Origin: Bacteroidetes bacterium OLB12
Lineage (GTDB): Bacteria; Bacteroidota; Bacteroidia; Cytophagales; Cyclobacteriaceae
Direction of reading: 5' to 3'
DNA length: 64,000 nucleotides
Assembly: GCA_001567185.1 (NCBI GenBank)
Contig: LNFR01000009.1
Span: 1-64,000, forward strand
Position numbers and translations under genes: made by a program. Of the stretch, positions 1 to 8,212 are shown one piece after another. Each line of letters opens with the position of its first letter. Positions within the stretch are counted from its first letter, which is position 1. The notes under the pieces are model-generated. The model ran no database searches. It had not been told where the DNA came from and was given only the letters and a program-made list of their open reading frames with translations.

Positions 1-110
1 ATGTTTTTCCATTCGAATCTTCCAACAACTGAATCATGGAAGAATACAGGCTTGCTGCGCTCTTTCTTGTCGCGCTTTGCTTTCTTTTCTTTAAATTTCT
101 TTTTACTCAT
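1..110 (-). CDS. N-terminal fragment of an unidentified basic protein (runs off left edge)
   Basis: Read on the minus strand, an ATG at 110-108 opens 36 codons without a stop up to the window edge. The product begins MSKKKFKEKKAKRDKK and continues into a hydrophobic/aromatic stretch containing VFFHDSVVGRFEW. The Lys-rich start looks like an N-terminal extension or a nucleic-acid-binding tail. It lies 88 bp downstream of the exonuclease gene on the same strand. I do not recognise the family from this fragment. The overlapping plus-strand frame at 36-230 has composition typical of antisense shadow, so I prefer this reading. Confidence 0.45.
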   Translation of the reverse strand, partial: MSKKKFKEKKAKRDKKERSKPVFFHDSVVGRFEWKN

Positions 111-198
111 AATTTTTTAAGAGAACACAGAGATTTGCGGAGTTTAATACCCGTTAAATACTCATTTTATGCCATCAATAAACCGGGGCTCTCTGTAG

Positions 199-909
199 TT
201 AAGTGTTCACGATGTTACCAGGGGGGATAATTGGGAAGCCCTTCATTCTTAAATATAGTTGAGCCACAGCCACTACATCACCAATGCAGTATTCAGCAAT
301 TTTTTTTAAGTCACCCTGGCTATGATACACTTCGCTTACCATAGAGCCATCCATTACGCCTTTGCTGGTTGGAATATCAAAAATGGAGGCAAGCAGATCA
401 AGAGAAGTGTAATGCTTGAAGTCGCCAAATTTCCACATTTCCATGGTATCCAAATGGCCGATTTCCCACGGTTTTTTGCCTGACATATTCAGAACAGACG
501 GAATGGGTAAATTGTTCACTAATGATCTGCGGCAGATGTACGGAAAGTCGAACTCTTTGCCGTTGTGGGCGCAAAGTTTTACACCGGCCCCCATCTTTTC
601 AAGTACTGCCCCAAACTCTGTAAGCAGTTTTTTTTCGTCATGATCGGCAAAGTATCGGGTACGTAACCCCAGCACGCCATTTTGCTCGGTGTATTTGCCA
701 ATACCAATTACAATTATTTTCCCAAACTCGGCATAAATACCAGCGCGATCCTGAAATAAATCAGCATCGGTTTGTGTTTCCTCCCGTTTTAAAAAACCAG
801 CTTTGCGGGCCCATTGGGTTTTGAGGCGTTCACTCAAATCTTCGTAATGATTTACTACCCGCACGGTTTCTATATCCAGAAATAAAACATCTTTCAGTTC
901 GGCATGCAT
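199..909 (-). CDS. PolB-type 3'-5' exonuclease family protein
   Basis: This is a predicted cytoplasmic DnaQ-superfamily 3'-5' exonuclease of 236 residues, resembling the stand-alone proteins related to the exonuclease domain of family B DNA polymerases. Exo I is visible near the N-terminus (FLDIETV, residues about 10-16) and supplies Asp and Glu. Exo II is in KLCAHNGKEFDFPYICRR (about 110-130), and the Exo III-like Asp is in EYCIGDVVAVAQL near the C-terminus. The intact DxE..D..D set predicts an active metal-dependent nuclease. It is the last complete member of a minus-strand run with lipB and the small protein at 959-1363. The ATG at 909 gives the expected short lead into Exo I. The substrate is not evident. 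Confidence 0.82.
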   Translation of the reverse strand: MHAELKDVLFLDIETVRVVNHYEDLSERLKTQWARKAGFLKREETQTDADLFQDRAGIYAEFGKIIVIGIGKYTEQNGVLGLRTRYFADHDEKKLLTEFGAVLEKMGAGVKLCAHNGKEFDFPYICRRSLVNNLPIPSVLNMSGKKPWEIGHLDTMEMWKFGDFKHYTSLDLLASIFDIPTSKGVMDGSMVSEVYHSQGDLKKIAEYCIGDVVAVAQLYLRMKGFPIIPPGNIVNT

Positions 910-958
910 GGCAGCGGGATTACTCCTTTAAAGATACAGATTAAAATCAAAGCTTGTA

Positions 959-1363
959 TTAAGAGTGCAGCACCCCTTCTTTGTTTAACTCTTTTATATA
1001 CATGAGATTTTCTTCGCAAATGGAATCAGGCACAAATACAAACCTGCGGTCGTAAATCTGGTTGCCAATATAATAGCTCACCCAATATTCATTGTTCAGA
1101 TGAAAAAGTTTTTCATCTAATGGCTCTACTACTACCGATTGATTGGCCGGAACCGTTTCGAGAAAGTGCCGGAGAGTGGAGGTGCGTTGTGTTTCTCCTT
1201 CTTTTTCGCCATAGCCTTTACTGGCCACCAATGTATTTTCTATTGGGAAGGGGTTGTTGTTAATAAGATATACTTTCCATTCGTTTTGATTCAGAATGTT
1301 TTTTTCGCGCACAACCGCCAGTGTTACATGTTTTACTTCCGGAATTTCAATGTCTTTTTTCAT
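959..1363 (-). CDS. conserved hypothetical protein (134 aa)
   Basis: This is a soluble acidic protein with no signal peptide. It starts MKKDIEIPEVKHVTLAVV and has alternating hydrophobic/charged strands (EWKVYLINNNPFPIENTLV, YWVSYYIGNQIYDRRFVFV) that suggest an all-beta, immunoglobulin-like or jelly-roll fold. It resembles small uncharacterised proteins I associate with Bacteroidota, but I cannot name a domain. It begins 3 bp downstream of the lipB stop and is 49 bp upstream of the exonuclease start, so the three are probably co-transcribed. No catalytic motif is visible. Confidence 0.75.
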   Translation of the reverse strand: MKKDIEIPEVKHVTLAVVREKNILNQNEWKVYLINNNPFPIENTLVASKGYGEKEGETQRTSTLRHFLETVPANQSVVVEPLDEKLFHLNNEYWVSYYIGNQIYDRRFVFVPDSICEENLMYIKELNKEGVLHS

Positions 1364-1366
1364 AAT

Positions 1367-2092
1367 TCAGAAGAGATCCATTTCAAATAAGGAAGTAAGT
1401 TTTTCTTTTAATACCATCTTTACTAATTCAAAGTTTTGTGATGCCCCTAATTCCTTTTCCATTGACGTTACTGCTTTATCGGCAATGCCGCAAGGTACTA
1501 TATTGGTAAAATAGTCCAGGTTTGAGTTCACATTAAAGGCCAGGCCATGCATGGTTACCCAGCGACTTGTTTTTACGCCCAGCGCGCAAATCTTGCGGGC
1601 TTTTTTTTCATCATTACAATCTAACCATACCCCGGTAAGTCCAGGTATTCTTCCTGCTGTTATTCCAAACTCACCTAATGTTTGAATCACTGACTCTTCC
1701 AGCAGGCGCATGTATTTATGGATGTCGGTAAAAAAGTTCTCCAGGTCAATAACCGGATACACTACAATTTGCCCCGGGCCATGATAGGTAATATCGCCTC
1801 CGCGGTTGATGTGGTAGTAAGTGGCATCCAGGGTGTGAAGATTTTCTTTGTTAACCAAAAGGTTTTTTTCATCACCGCTTTTCCCTAGGGTATATACGTG
1901 TGGATGTTCGCAGAATAGCAGGTAGTTATTTGTTTCCTGAAGGCTATCGGGCGGTTGAAGATTGCTGGTTCGGTTTGCGGCTTTTACATCCAGGATAGCC
2001 TGAAACAAGGTGGTTTGATAATCCCAGGCCTGTTTATAATCTACAAGACCTAAATCAAGGAATTTTGTTTTTTTATTGAGTATGGTGTTCAA
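1367..2092 (-). CDS. lipB: octanoyl-[ACP]:protein N-octanoyltransferase LipB
   Basis: LipB transfers octanoyl from acyl carrier protein to lipoyl domains, the first step of protein lipoylation in the cytoplasm. The family signatures are all present: RGGDITYHGPGQ, the catalytic Lys in ALGVKTSRWVTMHG, and the nucleophilic Cys in IVPCGI. The length (241 aa) is typical. The start is a TTG at 2092-2090. It lies 11 bp after the stop of the preceding isomerase gene, and no in-frame ATG gives a full N-terminus. LipA is not in this window. Confidence 0.95.
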   Translation of the reverse strand: MNTILNKKTKFLDLGLVDYKQAWDYQTTLFQAILDVKAANRTSNLQPPDSLQETNNYLLFCEHPHVYTLGKSGDEKNLLVNKENLHTLDATYYHINRGGDITYHGPGQIVVYPVIDLENFFTDIHKYMRLLEESVIQTLGEFGITAGRIPGLTGVWLDCNDEKKARKICALGVKTSRWVTMHGLAFNVNSNLDYFTNIVPCGIADKAVTSMEKELGASQNFELVKMVLKEKLTSLFEMDLF

Positions 2093-2103
2093 GTTATTAA
2101 TTC

Positions 2104-3102
2104 TTACTTCATGCGGCCTAATTCTTCCTTTACAAATTCAATAGCTTCCAGCGGCTCAGCATCTACGCCATTCTCCTTGGCAAGAAATAACGAAATCCAA
2201 TCGGTAAGATGAATCAGGTAATAATATTGTTCCAGCAAGGAAGCGCCTTCGGCCACAATATCAATTATAGGATAAGAGCGTTTCTCAAAAACGGGGCGGC
2301 ATATTTCCATTCGTTTTTCCACCCGCTGATGATCGTGATCGGAATACAAATAAACAACCTGGGCGTGTTGCAGTACCGCCTCCGGAAATTGCCAGCCGGC
2401 AATCTCGTTGTGGTTCATCTCCGGAAAGGTGTTGACGTGGGCCAGTTGTTTGGCGTTTTCATTGATCTGATTTTGAAAGCGAATGGCCATTGCCTTTAGT
2501 CGCTCATCACAATAAATAACAGGCAGTTTCCCCTTCAGCTTTTTAGCGATTAATTCCGCTTCAGATTGAATTGCTTTTTCACACCGATTGATATGCTCAA
2601 TGGCATTTTCGGTTTCTTTCATAAAAGCGGCTCCAATCAGGTTGGTATGATAAAGAGCAAACAATAACGAAATCATCATATAACCAAGATTGCCGCGTGG
2701 GCTATTGGTTTCGCCCGGAATCTGAATCCAATACAGGTTATATTCTTTGGCCAGTTCCAATAATTTGCCGCCCGAGGTGATGCAAATAACATGAGCCCGC
2801 TTTAGCATGGCTTTTTGCACCGCAGCCAGTGTTTCTTCCGTATCGCCACTGTACGAACAGGCAATAAATAACGTATGCGGACTAACAAACTGCGGAATAT
2901 TATATCCTTTACACACCGTTATCGGAATAGGAACCCGCCCAAATGTAAGCGACTCCACCAGGTTGGCACCAATACCCGATGCGCCCATACCCGTAATAAG
3001 AATGTTGCGAATGTCGCTACCGGGCCGAACCAGATCTACGGATTGACCGATTTTTAAGGCGTGGGCCAGTTGTCGTGTAAAACCTTCTATTAGTTTCTTC
3101 AT
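2104..3102 (-). CDS. SIS-domain bifunctional phosphoglucose/phosphomannose isomerase-type protein
   Basis: This is a sugar-phosphate isomerase of the PGI/PMI family, which interconverts glucose-6-P or mannose-6-P with fructose-6-P. A SIS fold starts at about residue 30 with ILITGMGASGIGANLVESL and the phosphate-binding segment IACSYSGDTEETL. A PGI/PMI C-terminal domain follows, containing the conserved NTFPEMNHNEIAGW. The length (332 aa) fits the family. The ATG at 3102 lies 44 bp from the divergent yraN start, so this small gap probably holds promoters for both directions. It heads the lipB operon. Glucose versus mannose preference cannot be read from sequence. Confidence 0.88.
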   Translation of the reverse strand: MKKLIEGFTRQLAHALKIGQSVDLVRPGSDIRNILITGMGASGIGANLVESLTFGRVPIPITVCKGYNIPQFVSPHTLFIACSYSGDTEETLAAVQKAMLKRAHVICITSGGKLLELAKEYNLYWIQIPGETNSPRGNLGYMMISLLFALYHTNLIGAAFMKETENAIEHINRCEKAIQSEAELIAKKLKGKLPVIYCDERLKAMAIRFQNQINENAKQLAHVNTFPEMNHNEIAGWQFPEAVLQHAQVVYLYSDHDHQRVEKRMEICRPVFEKRSYPIIDIVAEGASLLEQYYYLIHLTDWISLFLAKENGVDAEPLEAIEFVKEELGRMK

Positions 3103-3146
3103 TCCGGGTTTTGTAAATTCAGAAGTTCAAAGGTAGTAACATTTGC

Positions 3147-3500
3147 ATGAGCGATAAAATTCAAAAAGGGAAGGAGGGCGAAGACCTGGCCGCTAAATTT
3201 TTGCAGCAACAAGGCTATGAAATTGTGGCGCGTAACTACCGTTATAAGCGTTCTGAAATTGATTTAATTGTGCGCAAAGGGGGATGGCTGGTGTTTGTAG
3301 AAGTAAAGATGCGGTCGAGCAACGCCTTTGGCTACCCCGAAGAGTTTGTTGATTACCAGAAAGCTAAAAATATTGTGTATGGTGCAGAGCAATATACGTT
3401 CGAAAACAAATATGAAGGCAATGTGCGGTATGATGTGGTGGCGATTACCATGCGCTACGATAAGCCCGAGATCAGGCATTTTGAAGACGCGTTTTATTGA
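3147..3500 (+). CDS. yraN: YraN family protein (UPF0102, nuclease-like fold)
   Basis: This is a small cytoplasmic protein (117 aa) of the UPF0102 family, which has a PD-(D/E)XK nuclease-like fold and no firmly established function. The signature GKEGEDLAAKFLQQQGYEI is followed by NYRYKRSEIDLIV and VFVEVKMR, which supply the Glu, Asp and E-x-K positions of the nuclease-like core. The ATG at 3147 is the natural family start. It is convergent with the frameshifted YwqK-like gene, with 8 bp between the stops. Confidence 0.93.
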   Translation: MSDKIQKGKEGEDLAAKFLQQQGYEIVARNYRYKRSEIDLIVRKGGWLVFVEVKMRSSNAFGYPEEFVDYQKAKNIVYGAEQYTFENKYEGNVRYDVVAITMRYDKPEIRHFEDAFY

Positions 3501-3508
3501 TTGATACG

Positions 3509-4319
3509 CTATTTCGAATAGATCTCTTTTCCTTTTTCATCCCATTCTTTGCGCACATAGGGTCGAACTCCTTTTTCGAAAGGTTCTTTGGGATAGGCGA
3601 TAATGCGCTTGCGTTTTCCATTTGGATAGTTTTCGATCCAGTCATTTACACGTTCGCCCCAATGAAATTCGCCTTGCACGGCTACTTGCCCGTTTTCATG
3701 GAAGAAATAATAGTAGCCTTCTTTTTCACCGTACTCAATGGGGGTAATTTCTTTTAGTTTTTTTCTTTCGGTTGGATCGTAATACGTAACCAACGACTCC
3801 TTGGGCCAGCCCTTATAATACTTTTTCTTTGTCCTCTACTAAATCCTGCCGGTCGTAGCGCATCCAGCGCCCGTGTTTGGTTCCTTTAAAGAAAATACCT
3901 TCTTCAATTACGTTTTCGCCCACCATTCTTTTGTATGGGCCATGTGCCAATACACCTTTCTTCACATCAAACGCGGTTATACTTGTTTTACGTAATTCCT
4001 TGCGGGTGAAATCGTACCAGTACACATCGCGCGCAAAGCCGGTGGGCTTATCTGGTTTTTTCAATACATAGAAAAGCTCTACGGTCATTTTATCGCCAAA
4101 TCCTTTTCGTGTAAAAGCTTTTTTGGTTTTTATGCCATAATAAACTTTGCGCTTGGGCTTTTTCTTTTTGGTAGGAATTGGTTCTTCATTCTGATCCAGC
4201 TCCAGCAACGTAAAGGGTTTATCGGTATCAAAAGTAAACTGACCTTCCTGCACGGTAGGCTGTACCTGGGCCTGGGCTGTGCCAATAATAAATAATGCAA
4301 GTAAAAGGAGGCGCTGCAT
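3509..4319 (-). pseudogene. exported YwqK/MORN-repeat-like protein, frameshifted
   Basis: This is one gene split by a one-base shift. The upstream part starts at an ATG at 4319 with a clear signal peptide (MQRLLLLALFIIGTAQAQ) and runs to a stop at 3813. If one base is removed from the T5 run at 3822-3826 (A5 on the coding strand), the frame continues as DKEKYYKGWPKESLVTYYD into a second segment ending at 3509. The repaired protein of about 270 aa has repeated E/GxW or HGxW strands with YPNGKRK and FFHENGQVAVQGEF. These resemble the YwqK/MORN-type repeats of exported Bacteroidota proteins. Function is unknown. A homopolymer sequencing indel is as likely as a real mutation. Confidence 0.7.
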
Positions 4320-4376
4320 ATTTTCTGATAACAAAACGAAGTTATGGAAAATATATTTTAATCGGGGGGGCAATCA

Positions 4377-4410
4377 ACAGCAGGCCATTCTCAAAAGAAT
4401 GGCCTGCTGT
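4377..4410 (-). terminator. strong hairpin downstream of htpG
   Basis: A perfect 15-bp inverted repeat (4377-4391 with 4396-4410) around a 4-nt loop lies 13 bp past the htpG stop. No clear U-tract follows on the minus strand, so it may end transcription or protect the 3' end of the htpG message. Confidence 0.6.
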
Positions 4411-4422
4411 GCTTTGCATTGT

Positions 4423-6324
4423 TTACCCTACCATTTCCACACTACGCTTGATAAAATTAGTTAAATCGGCCCCGGTAAGCAGGTTTTGCGACAGCAAGGC
4501 TAAATCGTAAACCTGTTTGGCTAACCTGGTTTTCTGTTCTTCTGTTTCGGCTTTCAGAATTTTTTGAACTAATGCATGGTTGCCATTAACAGCCACATTG
4601 TAGCTGTCGGGCATGGCGCCCATAAAACCATACATGCCGCCACCACCACCGGTTTTTTGCATGTCTTTCATTCTGCGCATCCACTCACTCAGTGTAATGG
4701 TAACAGGCATATCTTCTGGCGAAAGCGATTCAATAGCCACAGTCATGTTGGTGTTATTAATGGCTGTTTCAAAAACTTTCTTCACCGTTTCTTCTTCTTC
4801 TTTCGTTAATACGCTTGCCACGTTTTCATCTTTGGCAATCAGTTTGTCGATGGTCTCACTATCCACCCGCTTTAGTTGGGTTTTTTCCAGTTTTTGTTCC
4901 AGGTGGTTAATGAAGTGGCTATCAATTATGCCATCCAGCACCAGCACATCGTAAGCCCGGTTTTTTGCAATCTCAATAAAGGCATGTTGCTTATCAGTAT
5001 TGGTAGTGTACAGGTATACTACATTTTTGTCTTTATCGGTTTGATTGGGCTTTGTCTTTTCTTCGTATTCCTTAAAGGTAAAATACTTACCGTCTGTGTT
5101 TTTAAGAAGAGCAAATTCCTTAGCCTTTTCATAAAACTTCTCATCGCTGATAATGCCGTATTTTACAAACACACTAATGTCATCCCATTTTTTCTCAAAC
5201 TCCGCGCGGTCTTTGATAAACATGTCCACCAGTTTATCGGCCACTTTTTTAGTTATGTGGGCACTGATTTTTTTTACGTTGGCATCGCTTTGTAAATAAC
5301 TGCGCGAAACATTAAGGGGAATATCGGGCGAATCCAACACGCCATGCAGCAACATTAAAAAGTCGGGCACAACATCTTTAACTTCATCGGTAATAAATAC
5401 CTGGCGCGAATAGAGTTGAATTTTGTTACGCTGAATTTCAAAATCATTTTTGATTTTGGGGAAGTAGAGCACCCCGGTTAAATTAAACGGATAATCTACA
5501 TTGAGATGAATCCAGAACAGCGGGTCTTCGCTAAAAGGATAAAGTTCTTTATAAAACTTCAGGTAGTCTTCATCCTTTAGCTCCAGCGGAGCTTTTGTCC
5601 AGATGGGCGAAGTGTTGTTGATGATGCGATCGGAAGTAACTGTTTTATATTTCGGCTTGTTGTCTTTGTCCACGCCATCTTCCACGCTTTCTTCTTTTGT
5701 TCCGAATTTGATTTCTACCGGAAGAAACTTACAGTACTTTTCGAGGATGCCCTTCAGGCGATATTCATCTAAAAATTCTTCTGAGTCGGCATTGATGTGC
5801 AGCACTACATCGGTGCCCCGCGTTTTCTTATCGGTTGCGGTTAATTCAAATTCGGTAGAACCATCGCACACCCACCGGGCTGCTTCTGTGTTTTCCTTAA
5901 ATGATTTTGAGATTACTTCAACTGTATCGGCCACCATAAAGGCCGAGTAAAAGCCCAGACCAAACTTGCCGATGATATCTTTCGCATCGGTTTTGTCTTT
6001 GAATTTTTCTACAAACTCGGTGGCTCCGGAAAAGGCAATCTGGTTGATGTATTTTTTTATCTCCTCGGCTGTCATGCCCAGGCCCTTATCGCTTACCGTA
6101 ATGGTTTTATTTTTTTTGTCGAAGCTTACTTCAATTTTCACATCGCCCAGTTCGCCATTAAATTCTCCTAACGAAGCCAGTTTTTTTAATTTCTGGGTTG
6201 CATCTACCGCATTGCTTACCAACTCGCGCAAAAAGATTTCGTGGTCCGAATACAGGAATTTCTTGATAATGGGAAAGATGTTCTCGGTATGAATGGAAAT
6301 GGTACCTTTTTCAGCAGTTGTCAT
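4423..6324 (-). CDS. htpG: molecular chaperone HtpG (Hsp90 family)
   Basis: This is a cytoplasmic ATP-dependent Hsp90 chaperone. The GHKL ATPase domain (about residues 1-230) shows EIFLRELVSNAVDATQKL with the catalytic Glu and Mg-binding Asn. It also shows the nucleotide-binding DKGLGMT and the lid GKFGLGFYSAFMV. The middle domain contains GVLYFPK and NVSRSYLQSD with the phosphate-contacting Arg. The C-terminal dimerisation domain follows. The length of 633 aa is normal. The ATG at 6324 gives the family N-terminus KGTISIHTENIFPIIKKF. It appears to be monocistronic: a terminator precedes it and a strong hairpin follows it. Confidence 0.96.
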   Translation of the reverse strand: MTTAEKGTISIHTENIFPIIKKFLYSDHEIFLRELVSNAVDATQKLKKLASLGEFNGELGDVKIEVSFDKKNKTITVSDKGLGMTAEEIKKYINQIAFSGATEFVEKFKDKTDAKDIIGKFGLGFYSAFMVADTVEVISKSFKENTEAARWVCDGSTEFELTATDKKTRGTDVVLHINADSEEFLDEYRLKGILEKYCKFLPVEIKFGTKEESVEDGVDKDNKPKYKTVTSDRIINNTSPIWTKAPLELKDEDYLKFYKELYPFSEDPLFWIHLNVDYPFNLTGVLYFPKIKNDFEIQRNKIQLYSRQVFITDEVKDVVPDFLMLLHGVLDSPDIPLNVSRSYLQSDANVKKISAHITKKVADKLVDMFIKDRAEFEKKWDDISVFVKYGIISDEKFYEKAKEFALLKNTDGKYFTFKEYEEKTKPNQTDKDKNVVYLYTTNTDKQHAFIEIAKNRAYDVLVLDGIIDSHFINHLEQKLEKTQLKRVDSETIDKLIAKDENVASVLTKEEEETVKKVFETAINNTNMTVAIESLSPEDMPVTITLSEWMRRMKDMQKTGGGGGMYGFMGAMPDSYNVAVNGNHALVQKILKAETEEQKTRLAKQVYDLALLSQNLLTGADLTNFIKRSVEMVG

Positions 6325-6408
6325 AATTGTCAGGATTTTAACTATTTAACTTGTTTCAGTCGGCCTTCAAATCATAAGCCAGTTGGTTTATGTGTGCCAT
6401 GATGACAG

Positions 6409-6432
6409 AAAAAAAGCCGGGGTTAACCGGCT
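6409..6432 (-). terminator. intrinsic terminator of the RNase G gene
   Basis: Directly after the RNase G stop, the minus strand carries a 6-bp GC-rich stem (6427-6432 with 6415-6420) and a 6-nt loop, followed by a run of seven T (6415-6409). This is a classical Rho-independent terminator separating RNase G from htpG. Confidence 0.8.
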
Positions 6433-8019
6433 CTATTCCTCTTCGCTTGTAATGGCGTTGTTTTTATTGCCTACTTCAATTTCTTCTCCGTCTCTGTTCA
6501 AAAAGTGAAACTCGGTAATGCCCAGCGAACTGTCTCGTACCAGGGTTAACCATTTTTTGTATTTGAAAAAGAACTTTACCCGCTTTGAAATAATGCCTTT
6601 GGTATAGTAGGCATATAAAAACGGGTGGAGGGCCAGCACCAGGTTGGTTTCATTCTGTTTAATGAACAGGTGATCCAGGTGTTGTTCAATCTGGTCGGTT
6701 ATCAGAATGGTTGCCGCAATGCTACCGCTGCCATTACAGGTAGGGCAAACCTCTTTGGTAACAATGTTCATCTGCGGGCGCACACGCTCGCGGGTAATCT
6801 GCATCAGGCCAAACTTGGAAAGAGGTAGTACGGTGTGCTTGGCGCGATCCAGCTCCATGGCCTCCTTCATGGCATTATAGATTACACGCTTGTTATCGGC
6901 ACTGCGCATATCTATAAAATCTACCACAATAATGCCGCCCATATCGCGCAGGCGCAACTGGCGCGCTACTTCTTTGGCGGCCTCAATATTTACCGATACC
7001 GCAGTGGTTTCCTGATTTTCTTCGCGGTTGGATTTATTGCCGCTGTTTACATCAATTACGTGTAGCGCTTCGGTGTGTTCAATAATCAGGTAGCCGCCTC
7101 CGCGCAAACTTACGGTTTGCCCAAAGGCCGACTTAATTTGTTTTTCGATTCCGTAATGCTCAAAAATTTTAGCCTTGCCGGAATAGAGTTTTACGATCTT
7201 CTCTTTTTCGGGGGCAATGTTGTGAATGTAGCCCTTTACTTCTTCAAAGATTTTTTTGTCGTCCACGTGCACATTGTCGAACGACTCGTTCAGTACATCG
7301 CGCAGTACCGAAGATGTTTTACTTAGCTCCCCGATCATTTTATCGCGCGGGTTGCCATCTACCAGGCGGGTTACACCTTCTTCCCAGGTTTTAACCAGGT
7401 TGCGCAGGTCTTTATCTAACTCAGCTACCTCTTTGCCCTCGGCTACGGTGCGAATAATTACGCCAAAGTTTTCGGGTTTGATAGACTGGATGAGGCGCTG
7501 CAGGCGCTTACGCTCTTCGCTGCTGGAAATGCGTTTGGAAACATTTACTCCGTTGCCGAAGGGTACCAACACGAGGTAGCGTCCGGCAATGGATAACTCG
7601 CACGAAAGTCGCGGGCCTTTGGTAGAAATTGGTTCTTTTACTACCTGTACCGGAATAAGCTGGCCTTTGGAAAGTTGCTGGCCAATTTTGCCATGCTTGT
7701 CAATGTCTTTTTCAACATGAAACTTATCCAGCTTGCCCCCGGTAATCTTTTTAGATTTTACCAGTTTGGTGAATTTCTGAAGCGAATTAAATTTTGGGCC
7801 GAGATCCAGGTAATGCAAAAACGCATCCTTTTCGTACCCGATATCAATAAACGCTGCATTAAGTCCTTGTACTACTTTTTTAACAGTACCCAGGTAAATA
7901 TCACCCACTATAAACTTGTTGCTTCCTTCATCTTCATGAAATTCAACAAGCTGTTTGTCTTTAAGAAGGGCTATGCGACATCCGTTCTGAGTAGCACTGA
8001 TTATAAGTTCGTTACTCAA
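6433..8019 (-). CDS. rng: ribonuclease E/G family protein (RNase G)
   Basis: This is an endoribonuclease for rRNA maturation and mRNA decay. An S1 RNA-binding domain begins at about residue 38 (GDIYLGTVKKVVQGLNAAFIDI). The RNase E/G catalytic core follows with LHVIDVNSG and IIVVDFIDM, supplying the two metal-binding Asp. CPTCNGSG is the Zn-link dimerisation motif. At 528 aa it is RNase G-sized, with no long degradosome scaffold. The start is TTG at 8019: an in-frame stop lies seven codons upstream and no ATG intervenes. It is downstream of the HU, TPR and AURKAIP1-type genes on the same strand. Confidence 0.93.
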   Translation of the reverse strand: MSNELIISATQNGCRIALLKDKQLVEFHEDEGSNKFIVGDIYLGTVKKVVQGLNAAFIDIGYEKDAFLHYLDLGPKFNSLQKFTKLVKSKKITGGKLDKFHVEKDIDKHGKIGQQLSKGQLIPVQVVKEPISTKGPRLSCELSIAGRYLVLVPFGNGVNVSKRISSSEERKRLQRLIQSIKPENFGVIIRTVAEGKEVAELDKDLRNLVKTWEEGVTRLVDGNPRDKMIGELSKTSSVLRDVLNESFDNVHVDDKKIFEEVKGYIHNIAPEKEKIVKLYSGKAKIFEHYGIEKQIKSAFGQTVSLRGGGYLIIEHTEALHVIDVNSGNKSNREENQETTAVSVNIEAAKEVARQLRLRDMGGIIVVDFIDMRSADNKRVIYNAMKEAMELDRAKHTVLPLSKFGLMQITRERVRPQMNIVTKEVCPTCNGSGSIAATILITDQIEQHLDHLFIKQNETNLVLALHPFLYAYYTKGIISKRVKFFFKYKKWLTLVRDSSLGITEFHFLNRDGEEIEVGNKNNAITSEEE

Positions 8020-8042
8020 AACTTTAAAATTTAGGCCTTATA

Positions 8043-8062
8043 CCCCCTTTTTTTGGAGGGGG
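8043..8062 (-). other. short GC hairpin ahead of RNase G
   Basis: A 6-bp C/G inverted repeat (8043-8048 with 8057-8062) lies between the small basic gene and the RNase G start. There is no U-tract, so it may be an attenuator, an RNA processing site or fortuitous. Confidence 0.3.
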
Positions 8063-8076
8063 CTTTTAGGCGGGTT

Positions 8077-8166
8077 TTATTTCTTCTTATGTCTGTTTTT
8101 TCTCAAACGCTTCTTGCGCTTGTGAGTAGCCATTTTGTGTTTCTTTCTTTTCTTACCACTTGGCAT
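8077..8166 (-). CDS. AURKAIP1/COX24-domain basic small protein
   Basis: This is a 29-residue peptide starting MPSGKKRKKHKMATHKRK and ending NRHKKK, with about 60 percent Lys/Arg/His. The pattern matches the AURKAIP1/COX24 C-terminal domain (mitochondrial small-subunit protein mS38) that occurs as a free-standing mini-protein in Bacteroidota. A ribosome-associated role is therefore inferred by homology. It is too short for routine gene finders. The ATG is at 8166 and the TAA at 8079-8077. It sits between the TPR gene and RNase G on the same strand, a sensible place for a ribosome or RNA factor. Confidence 0.85.
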   Translation of the reverse strand: MPSGKKRKKHKMATHKRKKRLRKNRHKKK

Positions 8167-8182
8167 AATGCTTTTGGTTTTT

Positions 8183-8200
8183 GTTCTGCAACTGCAGAAC
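8183..8200. repeat. 8-bp perfect inverted repeat between TPR and AURKAIP1-type genes
   Basis: Two 8-base arms (8183-8190 and 8193-8200) flank a 2-base centre, 17 bp before the start of the 29-residue basic peptide and 12 bp after the TPR stop. It could be an operator or an RNA processing hairpin. No U-tract supports termination. Confidence 0.4.
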
Positions 8201-8212
8201 GGGGTTGAACAA

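Noticed and set aside
36-230. Plus-strand frame of 64 codons with a hydrophobic start
   Set aside because: Its composition mirrors the Lys-rich minus-strand gene fragment at 1-110 and it overlaps the 3' end of the exonuclease gene; no family resemblance.
3813-3830. Possible programmed frameshift in the YwqK-like gene
   Set aside because: The change needed is +1 (or removal of one A) in an A5 run. It has no classical -1 slippery heptamer or downstream structure that I can see, so an indel is simpler.
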